Numbered from the stretch's first letter, positions 50,975 through 59,902 are shown. The stretch is DNA of 64,000 bases from Gramella jeungdoensis (GCF_023805255.1 NZ_JAMSCK010000003.1:186001-250000), one strand, 5' to 3'. Made by a program: numbers and translations. The notes: generated by a model not told the origin, from the letters alone.

Positions 50975-51781
50975 ATGAAAATTGCAATACTGGGATGTGG
51001 ATGGCTTGGACTGGAGTTGGGAAAAAGACTAAGAAAACAGAATCATGAAGTAAAAGGCTCAGTGACCAGGATGGAAAGAATGGGAGAGTTAAGAACCGCG
51101 GGGCTCATCCCTTACTCGATAAAACTATACGAAAAAGGCGTACAGGGAGATATCAGGTCTTTTCTTTCTGGAGTTAACGTTCTTATTGTAGATATTCCAC
51201 CGGGACTCCGGAAAAACCCTGAAATCGATTTTGTAAAGAAGATCAGGAATCTCATCCCCTATATTGAAAAAGCTTATGTGCAAAAAGTGATCTTTACAAG
51301 TTCAACCTCGGTTTACCAGGATATGGAAGACTTCCCTATATATACGGAAGAAGATAAAACAGATAATTCGAACAATACTGCAATACAGCTTCGAAATACT
51401 GAGCTGCTTTTTTTGAACAATGAGAACTTTGACGCCTCTGTTTTAAGATTTGGAGGTTTAATCGGAAGTAAAAGACACCCAATAAAACATCTTTCTGGCC
51501 GAAAGAATGTCAAAAATCCGGATGCACCTGTAAACCTGGTTCACCAGGAAGACTGTATCTCGGCCATTCTCATATTGATGGAAAAACAAAAGGATAATTC
51601 GGTCTGGAATGTGGTTTACCCTGAACATCCGTCAAAAAAAGACTATTATTCAAAAGTCGCTTCAGAAAAAGAGCTACCGAAACCAGAATTTGAACATTCC
51701 AAAACATCAAAGGGGAAAAAGATAAGTTCGGAGAAGATCATAAAAGAATTAGGTTTTAAATTTAATAATCCAATAGCTTAA
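50975..51781 (+). CDS. NAD(P)-dependent epimerase-like (extended SDR) protein
   Basis: A 268-residue Rossmann-fold protein, one base after the M28 gene. The dinucleotide motif is GCGWLGLELG (residues 7-16). It has the SSTSVYQD strand seen in extended SDRs but lacks a clear YxxxK, so catalysis is doubtful; a nearby TEEDKTDNSNNTAIQLRNTELL segment occupies its place. Similar to atypical SDR proteins like YeeZ. It may be a redox sensor or binding protein. Confidence 0.8.
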   Translation: MKIAILGCGWLGLELGKRLRKQNHEVKGSVTRMERMGELRTAGLIPYSIKLYEKGVQGDIRSFLSGVNVLIVDIPPGLRKNPEIDFVKKIRNLIPYIEKAYVQKVIFTSSTSVYQDMEDFPIYTEEDKTDNSNNTAIQLRNTELLFLNNENFDASVLRFGGLIGSKRHPIKHLSGRKNVKNPDAPVNLVHQEDCISAILILMEKQKDNSVWNVVYPEHPSKKDYYSKVASEKELPKPEFEHSKTSKGKKISSEKIIKELGFKFNNPIA

Positions 51782-51783
51782 AT

Positions 51784-52356
51784 TTATTCTTTATAGTAGA
51801 CACTAAACTCTGCATTTATTAGCTTAGACTTCGACGGATCATTTGCATTGAAAGCACGGTAATTCATTATCCCTTCAATGTGATACCCCGAATCTAAAAT
51901 AATTTTTATGGTTCCTATATCAGAGCGGTAGGCATCCGAATTCCATGAAACCCCGTGTTCAAAATAGTGGCAATAGTTGTGATTCCTACTAGTTCCAATA
52001 TAATAGATCCCCGGACCGTAATATTTTTGTATAAAACCGCCCATAGCCTGCATATTCTTTCCACCTTCTTCTATCGAAGCTCTAACTTTCAATGCAGAGA
52101 ATGTATTTTTATCTTTATCAATCCAGGTATAAATTTCGGCCTCCACCTCGTGGTTAAGAAACTCAGATCTCTGGTTTTCTACTAGCCAGTCTTCCTCGTC
52201 AATTTTTGCTCTAAAGTACTCTTCTATTAATATGAATGGCTCATCGGCAACCTCTATTCCAGGCTCTTCGATAAATTCTTCAACTTCGTCTGCCTCGCAG
52301 GATAAAAAGATGACAAAGAGTATAAAAAGGACGGATAATCTAAGATAAAAATACAT
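51784..52356 (-). CDS. Lipoprotein of unknown function
   Basis: Not recognised. From the ATG at 52356 it has 190 residues with a lipoprotein signal (VIFLSC, Cys20); an upstream ATG at 52380 adds eight residues that weaken the signal. The acidic linker EADEVEEFIEEPGIEVADEP is followed by a beta-rich domain with YYGPGIYYIGTSRNHNYCHYFE. It converges with the epimerase-like gene two bases away. Function cannot be inferred. Confidence 0.7.
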   Translation of the reverse strand: MYFYLRLSVLFILFVIFLSCEADEVEEFIEEPGIEVADEPFILIEEYFRAKIDEEDWLVENQRSEFLNHEVEAEIYTWIDKDKNTFSALKVRASIEEGGKNMQAMGGFIQKYYGPGIYYIGTSRNHNYCHYFEHGVSWNSDAYRSDIGTIKIILDSGYHIEGIMNYRAFNANDPSKSKLINAEFSVYYKE

Positions 52357-52467
52357 GACCCCGAAGTTTAGATTGAACAAACTGCAGGGTCTTAAGTATA
52401 TTAAGATAAAACTTTAAGTGTTGATTATCAATGTTTTATAAATTTTTTCGATAAAAGAAATAAAAAA

Positions 52468-52487
52468 TCAGCCCCAAGTGGGGCTGA
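52468..52487 (-). terminator. Terminator of the duplicated-domain secreted protein
   Basis: TCAGCCCC pairs with GGGGCTGA around AAGT. The plus-strand A-run at 52462-52467 becomes a U-tract for the leftward transcript. Confidence 0.8.
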
Positions 52488-52518
52488 CATTTATAGAGTT
52501 CAAATTTTTCTTACTTAT

Positions 52519-53244
52519 TTATGGATTATAAGCTTCAGCATAGGGTGACCAGATCTCGTACATTGGGTCTCCTTTCGAGCTTTTTCCTGAGTGATGCCAA
52601 TCACCATCCTTAACTTCATAATCAAAACCAAGGCTCGCTCCTACCCTGCTATTATCCCTTGAGAAGAATTCGATATTTTCGGTATATTTTCCATTTTCAG
52701 CGGTATAGGTCCCTCCTCCTGTACCAAAGAATTCGCGCGTCTCGGAATTAAAGGCTACCCACTGGAAACGGTCACCTCCAAGAATTTTTATCGTCCTACG
52801 GTCACCAGGGGTCATTCGGCTAAGCTCACCATCTCTTTTTCTTCCCGTAATAACCCAGTTACCGCTCAGGTCATTTTCATTATCTGAAATTCGTTCCCAA
52901 ATCTCATCCTGAGTTACATCGTTGATCTCTATCTTATTGTTACCATCCAAAAATGTAAGCTTGGGATCCAGGGTCTCTCCAACCTTTTCGGGGTATTCCG
53001 TATGAAAATCAAGGCTTTCGGTATAATCGCCGGACTCATATTCTCCTCCCTGCGCCCACAGAAATTCATTAGATCCTGACTTCTTTGCTCCTTCGGCAAA
53101 ATAACCATCCTGATAAATTCTTATCACCTCCTTATCGGTTATCTCTTTTCCATTTTTCTCGATAAGCTTCCAGGAACCTTCCAGGGATTGCGCATAGAAA
53201 GCAGTACTAAATAAGAAAACTGATAATAAAATTATTCTTCTCAT
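52519..53244 (-). CDS. Secreted protein with two tandem lipocalin-like repeats
   Basis: A 241-residue exported protein with signal peptide ending FYAQ. The mature part is an internal duplication of about 105 residues: repeat 1 begins LEGSWKLIEKNGKEI and contains QGGEYESGDYTESLDF, repeat 2 begins LSGNWVITGRKRDGEL and contains GGGTYTAENGKYTENIEF. Both carry the GxW start of lipocalin-like folds. Function unknown. No obvious co-transcribed partner. Confidence 0.8.
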   Translation of the reverse strand: MRRIILLSVFLFSTAFYAQSLEGSWKLIEKNGKEITDKEVIRIYQDGYFAEGAKKSGSNEFLWAQGGEYESGDYTESLDFHTEYPEKVGETLDPKLTFLDGNNKIEINDVTQDEIWERISDNENDLSGNWVITGRKRDGELSRMTPGDRRTIKILGGDRFQWVAFNSETREFFGTGGGTYTAENGKYTENIEFFSRDNSRVGASLGFDYEVKDGDWHHSGKSSKGDPMYEIWSPYAEAYNP

Positions 53245-53313
53245 AACTTATAAGTATTTGATACTTATAAATTTAAAAAGAATACTTCCAAATAGCGTTA
53301 AAGCTTTATTAAG

Positions 53314-54534
53314 CTACTTTTTCTCCCCGTATTTATCGTATTCAGGATACAGGAAGTTATTATAAGGGAAACGGGTTATATGTATCTTTCTTACGGCTTC
53401 GTATACCTTTCTTCGGAAATCTTCGAGGTTCTCCTTATTTAATGCTGAAATGAAAAGGACATTATCTCCCAGCCTGTTCATCCAGGTCTTTTTCCATTCT
53501 TTTAATGAATAATGAGCTGAAGTTTTTTCGGTGATCAGGTCATCCTCGTCCAGCTGCTCCGGTTCATAGGCGTCAATCTTATTAAATACCATCAACGTAG
53601 GTTTTCCGAGAGCTTCTATCTCGGAAAGAATCTGGTTAACCGAATCTATATGCTCTTCAAAGTTAGGATGAGAAATGTCCACCACATGAAGCAGAAGATC
53701 AGATTCCCTAACCTCATCCAGTGTAGATTTAAACGACTCCACAAGCTGGGTAGGCAGTTTTCTGATGAATCCTACCGTATCGGTAAGCAGGAAGGGTAAA
53801 TTGCGAATCACAACCTTCCTAACGGTCGTATCAAGCGTGGCAAAGAGTTTATTTTCAGCAAAGACCTCACTTTTACTTATTACGTTCATTAGTGTAGATT
53901 TTCCCACATTGGTATAACCTACCAGCGCAACCCTAACCAACTGGCCACGGTTACCTCTCTGAACTTCCATCTGTTTGTCGATGGTTGCAAGTTTCTTTTT
54001 AAGGAGACTGATCTTATCCCTAACGATCCTACGGTCGGTTTCGATCTCGGTTTCACCCGGACCACGCATTCCAATACCACCACGCTGTCTTTCAAGGTGA
54101 GTCCACATTCCGGCAAGCCTAGGGAGTAAATATTCATATTGAGCCAGCTCTACCTGTGTACGCGCATAACTGGTCTTGGCTCTTTGAGCGAAAATATCAA
54201 GGATAAGCCCTGTTCTGTCCAGGATCTTACATTTCAGTATCTTTTCAATATTCTTTTGCTGAGCGGGAGAAAGTTCATCATCAAAGATCACCGCCCCGAT
54301 CTCTTCCTCTTTAACGAACTGTTTTACATCTTCCATCTTACCCGATCCAATGAAGGTCTTTGGATTAGGCACATCCATTTTCTGGCTAAAACGCTTTATA
54401 ACCTCTCCTCCCGCGGTATAGGTTAAAAATTCCAGTTCATCCAGGTATTCCTCAAGTTTGTCTTCATCCTGTTCCCTGGTAACAATACCAATAAGAACGG
54501 CTCTTTCAAAGGATAAGTCGGTTTTTTCAATCAT
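53314..54534 (-). CDS. hflX: HflX GTPase
   Basis: Ribosome-associated GTPase that splits stalled or idle 70S ribosomes. From the ATG at 54534 (406 residues, MIEKTDLSFERA) the protein has the HflX N-terminal domain, a coiled linker with the GxGGxGMRGPGETEIE-like signature (QRGGIGMRGPGETE), and the G domain with Walker A GYTNVGKST, switch DTVGFI and NKID. A further ATG 18 bases upstream is less likely. Monocistronic. Confidence 0.95.
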   Translation of the reverse strand: MIEKTDLSFERAVLIGIVTREQDEDKLEEYLDELEFLTYTAGGEVIKRFSQKMDVPNPKTFIGSGKMEDVKQFVKEEEIGAVIFDDELSPAQQKNIEKILKCKILDRTGLILDIFAQRAKTSYARTQVELAQYEYLLPRLAGMWTHLERQRGGIGMRGPGETEIETDRRIVRDKISLLKKKLATIDKQMEVQRGNRGQLVRVALVGYTNVGKSTLMNVISKSEVFAENKLFATLDTTVRKVVIRNLPFLLTDTVGFIRKLPTQLVESFKSTLDEVRESDLLLHVVDISHPNFEEHIDSVNQILSEIEALGKPTLMVFNKIDAYEPEQLDEDDLITEKTSAHYSLKEWKKTWMNRLGDNVLFISALNKENLEDFRRKVYEAVRKIHITRFPYNNFLYPEYDKYGEKK

Positions 54535-54612
54535 AAGTACAAAGGTAATCAATAGATAGCTTTTGCATCCCAGCCTTACTTACTTCAACAAAAATTTAAC
54601 TGAAAAGCAAAA

Positions 54613-54639
54613 GCCTGCAAAATTTACAAGTTTGCAGGC
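54613..54639 (-). terminator. Weak terminator after the DUF3078 gene
   Basis: GCCTGCAAA pairs with TTTGCAGGC around a 9-base loop, with a short TTTTGCTTTT tail on the minus strand. Confidence 0.55.
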
Positions 54640-54667
54640 AGTGTATAAGTTCTAATTTAGTGTGTTC

Positions 54668-55570
54668 CTAAAACCCGTAATTAATTCCGAGTCCGAAGAC
54701 TTCTCTTATCTGAAAAGCGCCAACAGCATTATCATCATAGATAGCCTGGAAGAGTAAATTTGCAGACAGGTATTTATTGATTCCCATTTCAAGGTTCATC
54801 AAATAATCTATATCCACATTGCCCGGTTCTTCCAGATAATTGGAATAAAGGCTCAGGGAATTTTGCATATTCACATTTTCAAGCAATTCAAAATTCGCCA
54901 GGGCACTTAAGGATGCTCCAAATTCAAATCTGGTGCTTTCTCCAGCGTCTACTCCAAAATAATCGCCATCTACATAATCTGCTCCCGAAGTGAATTTATC
55001 GTCAACAATAATCAGCCTCGCTGTTGCCGGAGCAAGATTGACCATTAGATCGTCACTTTTTTTCCACATGATTCCAGGCCCGGTCTGTAAGTATCCAGGT
55101 GAAAGGAAGTGCGTGGTTTCAGTACGAAGGGTTTCTCCCGTATCGGGATCTTCACTAAACACATAACCCTTCGCAAACTGGGTTCTGAAATTAAGGAACC
55201 AGGAATAATAAAAGTTGGTCTCTTTTATCTGTTTACCCGCAATCGAATTGATCTCCAGCCTGTCACTGGTCTTTCTTGCAAAATCATCATCCTTTACCTT
55301 GGTAAGACCATAGTTTCCAATAATCTTATTATCCCAGGTAAAATCATCCATTCGATAATTAAAATCGTAGTTTACCGTTAAGTTTCCGGCGATACTCGAG
55401 GTTCCTCCTCCGGTCCATTCCTTATTAAAGGCTGACTGGTTAAAGAGCAACTGAATATTTCCTTTGGTATTCCACCCGTTAGGAGGGATTGAATCTTTTT
55501 CTTTTTTATCCTGGGCTTTAACAACGCCTATTGATGAAAGGATTAAAGCGGCAAGTAAAAATTTCTTCAT
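54668..55570 (-). CDS. DUF3078 family outer-membrane-type protein
   Basis: A 300-residue exported protein with signal peptide ending VVKAQ. The body is rich in aromatic, alternating hydrophobic strands (NIQLLFNQSAFNKEW, FYYSWFLNFRTQF, YLSANLLFQAIYDDN) and ends in ...GLGINYGF, a C-terminal Phe consistent with a BAM-inserted beta-barrel. DUF3078 is a Bacteroidota family. It closes the sufE-sufT-DUF2480 unit, two bases after DUF2480; whether it serves Fe-S metabolism is unknown. Confidence 0.85.
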   Translation of the reverse strand: MKKFLLAALILSSIGVVKAQDKKEKDSIPPNGWNTKGNIQLLFNQSAFNKEWTGGGTSSIAGNLTVNYDFNYRMDDFTWDNKIIGNYGLTKVKDDDFARKTSDRLEINSIAGKQIKETNFYYSWFLNFRTQFAKGYVFSEDPDTGETLRTETTHFLSPGYLQTGPGIMWKKSDDLMVNLAPATARLIIVDDKFTSGADYVDGDYFGVDAGESTRFEFGASLSALANFELLENVNMQNSLSLYSNYLEEPGNVDIDYLMNLEMGINKYLSANLLFQAIYDDNAVGAFQIREVFGLGINYGF

Positions 55571-55572
55571 AA

Positions 55573-56085
55573 CTATTTTTTTGGTTGTTTATATAAAGGA
55601 ACCGAGGAACAAGCCTCACCATACATAAGGCTTTTCACTATCGGTTGCAGTTTATTTATAAGAAATAGATATGCGTTTTTAGGTACAAGCTTATTAGAAC
55701 AACCTTTTATGATAACTGGCTTGTCCTTTAAATCGGAAACATCGAGTTTATCAATTACCTCCTGATAGAGATGACTTTCAAGGTTTTCAAGATCCCCGAT
55801 CACAACTTTTTTAGCATACGGCTGAAGATATGTCGTAATAAGCATATATGCCCATGCCGGGACTATTGCATCGGTAGAACAGGTGAGAGCGATATACTTG
55901 TCACCATACTGTGACCAGTCATGTTCCTTCGCCTGATCCCTGAAATCTTTTTCACGCAAAACAAAACCTTCATATAACCACTGGCTGAGATCAAATAGAA
56001 TACGTTCTCCCTTTGGATAATGATCTTCCAGGTTAAAGGTTATCAGTTTACTTTGCGCTACGCGATTTAAAATTTCTTCAGCCAT
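55573..56085 (-). CDS. DUF2480 family protein in the suf locus
   Basis: A 170-residue cytoplasmic protein of the DUF2480 family, seen in Bacteroidota beside suf genes, function unknown. It has an internal repeat of about 30 residues: CSTDAIVPAWAYMLITTYLQP (from Cys69, shown in part) and CSNKLVPKNAYLFLINKLQP (from Cys129), each with a Cys, VP, an AY pair and LQP. A third cysteine is Cys159 in GEACSSVP. The three cysteines could bind a cluster or metal. It lies nine bases from the SufT-like gene. Confidence 0.85.
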   Translation of the reverse strand: MAEEILNRVAQSKLITFNLEDHYPKGERILFDLSQWLYEGFVLREKDFRDQAKEHDWSQYGDKYIALTCSTDAIVPAWAYMLITTYLQPYAKKVVIGDLENLESHLYQEVIDKLDVSDLKDKPVIIKGCSNKLVPKNAYLFLINKLQPIVKSLMYGEACSSVPLYKQPKK

Positions 56086-56094
56086 TATGAATAA

Positions 56095-56418
56095 TTATAA
56101 AAGTCCCAGCTCCAGTTTAGCTCCCTCACTCATCAGATCCTGGCTCCATGGCGGATCAAAGGTTATTTCAACCTCACAATCCTTAACCATATCCAGAGAT
56201 TTTACCTTCTCTTCTACCTCCATAGGAAGAGATTCTGCAACGGGGCAGTTTGGAGTGGTAAGGGTCATTAATATTTTAACATCATAATCGGTACTTACCA
56301 TCACATCGTAAATAAGCCCTAATTCATAAATGTCTACCGGAATCTCCGGGTCATAAATCGTTTTGAGAACGGTAACGATCTTCTCTCCCAGTTCCTGTGT
56401 ATTTATTTCCTGTTCCAT
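56095..56418 (-). CDS. SufT-like (DUF59/MIP18 family) Fe-S assembly factor
   Basis: A 107-residue protein of the DUF59/MIP18 family, cytosolic helpers that move Fe-S clusters to targets. The conserved opening is TVLKTIYDPEIPVDIYELGLIYDV, given here in parts, and TTPNCPVAESLP carries the family cysteine (about Cys61). The C-terminal DPPWSQDLMSE is typical. It is one base from sufE. The symbol sufT is used for some relatives; I leave it unassigned. Confidence 0.93.
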   Translation of the reverse strand: MEQEINTQELGEKIVTVLKTIYDPEIPVDIYELGLIYDVMVSTDYDVKILMTLTTPNCPVAESLPMEVEEKVKSLDMVKDCEVEITFDPPWSQDLMSEGAKLELGLL

Positions 56419-56419
56419 T

Positions 56420-56842
56420 TTAATTCAGTTGAGTTTGATATGCCACTGCATACATTTTAAGTTGTTTTATCATGCTTACAAGTCCGTTGGCTCTTGTAGG
56501 CGATAAATGCTCTTTTAAACCAATTTCATCTATAAAGGCGGTATCAGCCTCAATGATCTCGGATGGGTGCTGATTAGAAAATACCCTTATAAGGATAGCC
56601 ACGATACCTTTAGTGATAATAGCATCGCTATCGGCGGTAAACGCAAGCTTATCCCCATCGAGTTCCGCATGAACCCAAACCTTACTCTGACAACCTTTAA
56701 TAAGGTTCTCATCAATCTTATATTTTTCGTCAATCAGAGGTAGTGATTTCCCTAGTTCTATCATATATTCATAACGCTGCATCCAGTCATCGAACATGGA
56801 AAACTCATCGATTACCTCCTGTTGTTTCTCCTGTATCGTCAT
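56420..56842 (-). CDS. sufE: SufE sulfur-transfer protein
   Basis: Accepts persulfide from SufS and stimulates it. The 140-residue protein has the active-site cysteine at position 51 in LIKGCQSKVWV, the same number as in E. coli SufE. C-terminal helices contain GLKEHLSPTRANGLVSM, also conserved. It starts 37 bases after the lipoprotein gene and leads into the SufT-like gene with a one-base gap. Confidence 0.95.
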   Translation of the reverse strand: MTIQEKQQEVIDEFSMFDDWMQRYEYMIELGKSLPLIDEKYKIDENLIKGCQSKVWVHAELDGDKLAFTADSDAIITKGIVAILIRVFSNQHPSEIIEADTAFIDEIGLKEHLSPTRANGLVSMIKQLKMYAVAYQTQLN

Positions 56843-56879
56843 ATCTCAATTTTAAGCAAAAGTACAATAACAAGTACTG

Positions 56880-57311
56880 CTATTCAACATTTTCTGCCAA
56901 TCTTAAGATAGCTTCAATTAATGGTTTGATAGTAGTGGGCGCATTACCGTGATCGAACGAATTAGTCTTATAAATGGTATCATTCTTACGAATGCTTAAA
57001 ATAGCGTGTGGAGCTGCATCAGATGCTCTGGCATCGGAGGGCGCTTTTAACTGGCTGATCTTCGAAACTTCCACTCCTTCAAGTTTTTCCAAAAGCTCAC
57101 TCCACTGATTTACTTTTAAATTCATAGAAGATTCAGAACTGTTTAATCCCGATGATTTTATTTCAAGGCTATCCGGCGAGACCTTATAAATGGTAGAAGA
57201 ACCTCGGGTAAAAGTTTCGTAACTGATATAGGTTATTGAAGTCTGCTCAGATTGTTTACAATCATTCGCAGTGAAGATCATTAATATTATGGCTATAATT
57301 GAAGTTCTCAT
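56880..57311 (-). CDS. Probable lipoprotein of unknown function upstream of sufE
   Basis: Not recognised. 143 residues; the N-terminal stretch MRTSIIAIILMIFTANDC looks like a signal with an imperfect lipobox (Asp at -1 to Cys18). The mature part is short and beta-rich with TYISYETFTRGSSTIYKV and a helix WSELLEKLEGVEV. It ends 37 bases before sufE, so it may be the first gene of that unit, or an unrelated neighbour. Confidence 0.6.
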   Translation of the reverse strand: MRTSIIAIILMIFTANDCKQSEQTSITYISYETFTRGSSTIYKVSPDSLEIKSSGLNSSESSMNLKVNQWSELLEKLEGVEVSKISQLKAPSDARASDAAPHAILSIRKNDTIYKTNSFDHGNAPTTIKPLIEAILRLAENVE

Positions 57312-57348
57312 ATCTTTCGTTTTAGGAATTAATGCATAATACGAAAAA

Positions 57349-57367
57349 AGGCGCCACGAGGGCGCCT
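57349..57367 (-). terminator. Terminator after the M43 peptidase gene
   Basis: AGGCGCC pairs with GGCGCCT around ACGAG. The A-run on the plus strand (57344-57349) is a strong U-tract for the leftward transcript. It separates the peptidase from the sufE unit. Confidence 0.85.
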
Positions 57368-57391
57368 CTTTTATATATAATTAACTCAATG

Positions 57392-58369
57392 TTAATCGGC
57401 CATTGTCGCACGGAAACCTCCGTTAGCAAATACACTAAGCATTCTTGATTTCTGGCCTTCGGTAAACATGTTCAAACAAGGATCATCTGAATAATCCATG
57501 AAGTTCATGGTCATATCGGCCGTTCCACAGTTAATCGTTGGATAGCCCGGACATCCACGGCTAGGAGCATCAGAATCTGGAGTATCATCTACATAATCTG
57601 TAGCTCCACATCCGCCATCGCCCCAGATATGACGAAGGTTCAACCAGTGACCAACTTCGTGAGTCGCTGTTCTTCCGGTAGAATACTGAGTCGTCCCTGT
57701 AAATCTGTGATCAAGGACCACCCCGTCTGTAGACCAGCTTCCGCCCGGGAACTGCGCATAACCAAGAATATTTCCACCTCTGTATGGCATGTTGCTAACC
57801 ACCCAGATGTTTAAAAACTCCTGTGGGTTTACAACATCAGAACCATCACTTGAAGAAAATTTCATGCTATCGTCTGGTCTCCACTGACGTTTTTTCGTTT
57901 TTACACGAATTACATCTTCCAGAACGAAGCGTATATCAATATTCGCTTCAACTGCTGAAAACTCAGAAGGAATAGTGTTTCTTCCAGGGTTTTGAAGGTT
58001 AAAATCTTCATTCAAAGCATCAACCTGCTCCTGAAGCTGCGAAAGAGGAATATTCTCATCGCTGGAATTGTACAATACATGAAAAACGACAGGGATTTCA
58101 ATTTTCCCATCGGCTGCAAGACGTTTTGTCCATCCGTTGTTGATAGCTTCTTTGGTATGCTCTTCAACAGCAGCCATCTTAGTTGCCAGTTCGGGGTTTT
58201 CAGCGAGCTTATCTCCTAAAACGCCCATGGTTCCACATTGATCTTCAGCGATTGCAAGAGATTCTTCCTGCGGTAAAGCCATAGTCTCTTCTGCAGCTTC
58301 ATCTGCAGACTTTTGACAGGAGGCAAAAACTAAGGTTAAGGCCGAGGCCAGTAAATAAATTCTTTTCAT
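57392..58369 (-). CDS. M43 (pappalysin-like) zinc metalloprotease lipoprotein
   Basis: A 325-residue surface or periplasmic metalloprotease. Lipoprotein signal ends VFASC (Cys18). The metzincin zinc site is HEVGHWLNLRH, followed by GGCGATDYVDDTP with the family's Asp and Cys cluster, and the Met-turn MNFMDYSDD. It ends shortly after the catalytic domain and has no type IX secretion tail, so a lipoprotein route fits. It sits between the two suf blocks with its own terminator and an AT-rich upstream region. Confidence 0.9.
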   Translation of the reverse strand: MKRIYLLASALTLVFASCQKSADEAAEETMALPQEESLAIAEDQCGTMGVLGDKLAENPELATKMAAVEEHTKEAINNGWTKRLAADGKIEIPVVFHVLYNSSDENIPLSQLQEQVDALNEDFNLQNPGRNTIPSEFSAVEANIDIRFVLEDVIRVKTKKRQWRPDDSMKFSSSDGSDVVNPQEFLNIWVVSNMPYRGGNILGYAQFPGGSWSTDGVVLDHRFTGTTQYSTGRTATHEVGHWLNLRHIWGDGGCGATDYVDDTPDSDAPSRGCPGYPTINCGTADMTMNFMDYSDDPCLNMFTEGQKSRMLSVFANGGFRATMAD

Positions 58370-58462
58370 TTAAAAAGTTTTGGGTTAATGAATTGTTTCC
58401 TGCCGACAACATTAGATGTATAGGTCAAAAAATATTAACATTGCCGACTTTCTAATTGTTTG

Positions 58463-58476
58463 GTTTAAGCTTAAAC
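58463..58476. promoter_or_regulatory. 14-base perfect palindrome upstream of the M43 gene
   Basis: GTTTAAGCTTAAAC reads the same on both strands. It lies 94 bases before the protease ATG, near two TTCGAA repeats (58490s). A dimeric regulator site is possible; no regulator is assigned. Confidence 0.35.
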
Positions 58477-58582
58477 ATTTTGACACTTTTTCGAAGTTTT
58501 TTCGAAAAATACTCGCCGAATATAGCTAAAGTTTTAAGCAATCCTTAACAGGATAAAAAAGAATTATTAACACAAAAAGGTA

Positions 58583-58617
58583 TTTCATCGCAAAAGGAGG
58601 TTCTTTTAACGATGAAA
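58583..58617 (-). terminator. Probable terminator after sufS
   Basis: TTTCATCG (58583-58590) pairs with CGATGAAA (58610-58617), with inner pairing AAAAG/CTTTT. The minus strand continues into ACCTTTTTGTG. It closes the sufBCDS transcript 23 bases after the sufS stop. Confidence 0.55.
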
Positions 58618-58639
58618 ATGTTAAGAAAATGTAAGAATT

Positions 58640-59878
58640 TTATTGAAGCATCATCTTGGCTTTCTTTACCCCTTCTATAAATCTATCTACCTCATCATGA
58701 GTATTATAAAAGGAAAAAGAAGCTCTCACGGTGCCCGGTATTTTGAAGAAGTCCATTACAGGTTGGGCACAATGATGACCTGTACGAACGGCAATTCCCA
58801 TTTTATCCAGAAGAGTCCCTATATCATAAGGATGTAAGCCTTCAATGTTGAATGAGATCACGGCTGTTTTCTCGGCAGCTTCGCCATATATTTTCATGCC
58901 ATCGATCTCCTTAAGCTTCTGGGTGGCATATTCAAGTAGTTCATACTCATAGGCAGCAATCTCATCGTAACCTATCTGGTTCATATAATCCAAAGCCGCA
59001 CCAAAGGCAATTCCCCCACAGATATTTGGAGTTCCAGCCTCGAACTTATGGGGCAGACCGGCATAGGTGGTTTTTTCAAAAGAAACAGTGGCGATCATTT
59101 CGCCACCTCCCTGGTATGGAGGGAGTTTTTCAAGCCAGTCCTCTTTCCCGTATAAGATGCCTACCCCTGTAGGGCCGCACATCTTGTGAGCCGAAGCAAC
59201 ATAAAAATCAACATCCAGGGCCTGCACATCGGCTTTGATATGAGGAGCCGCCTGGGCTCCATCAATTAAAACGGCCGCATCAACAGAATGCGCTTTTTCA
59301 ATAATATCAGCTATGGGATTAACACTCCCCAGGGCATTGGATACATGATTTACAAATACCAGCCTCGTATTCTCATTAATAAGTTTTTCGTATTCCGAAT
59401 AAATGAGCTCCCCCTTTTCATCCATAGGGATTACTTTAAGAACGGCACCTGTCCTTTCACATAGCATCTGCCAGGGAACTATATTGGAATGATGCTCCAT
59501 AGCAGAAACAATAATTTCGTCACCTTCTTTCAGAAATTCAGAAAATCCGCTGGCAACCAGGTTTATCCCATGAGTAGTACCCGAAGTGAAAATGATCTCA
59601 TATGCTTTTTCGGCATTGAAATGCTTTTGAATCTTTATCCGTGCCTGTTCATATTTATCAGTTGCCTCCTGTGAAAGGGAATGAACCCCACGATGAATAT
59701 TCGCGTTATAATTAGAGTAATAATCTGAAATTACATCTATGACCTGCTGTGGAGTCTGGGAGGTCGCGGCATTATCAAAATAAACCAAAGGATAGCCATT
59801 AACCTTACGGTTAAGAATTGGAAAATCCTTACGGATCTTTTCAACCTCAAAAGTCTTTGCCTGAGTTTGATGACTCAT
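58640..59878 (-). CDS. sufS: Cysteine desulfurase SufS
   Basis: PLP enzyme that takes sulfur from cysteine for Fe-S assembly. The 412-residue protein has the PLP lysine in SAHKMCGPTG and the catalytic cysteine in RTGHHCAQPVMDFF, the RxGHHCA form of SufS rather than NifS/IscS. N-terminal DFPILNRKVNGYPLVYFDNAATSQ is family-typical. It is the last gene of sufB-lipoprotein-sufC-sufD-sufS, 24 bases after sufD. Confidence 0.96.
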   Translation of the reverse strand: MSHQTQAKTFEVEKIRKDFPILNRKVNGYPLVYFDNAATSQTPQQVIDVISDYYSNYNANIHRGVHSLSQEATDKYEQARIKIQKHFNAEKAYEIIFTSGTTHGINLVASGFSEFLKEGDEIIVSAMEHHSNIVPWQMLCERTGAVLKVIPMDEKGELIYSEYEKLINENTRLVFVNHVSNALGSVNPIADIIEKAHSVDAAVLIDGAQAAPHIKADVQALDVDFYVASAHKMCGPTGVGILYGKEDWLEKLPPYQGGGEMIATVSFEKTTYAGLPHKFEAGTPNICGGIAFGAALDYMNQIGYDEIAAYEYELLEYATQKLKEIDGMKIYGEAAEKTAVISFNIEGLHPYDIGTLLDKMGIAVRTGHHCAQPVMDFFKIPGTVRASFSFYNTHDEVDRFIEGVKKAKMMLQ

Positions 59879-59902
59879 CCTGAATGGTTTTAGATATTAA
59901 AG

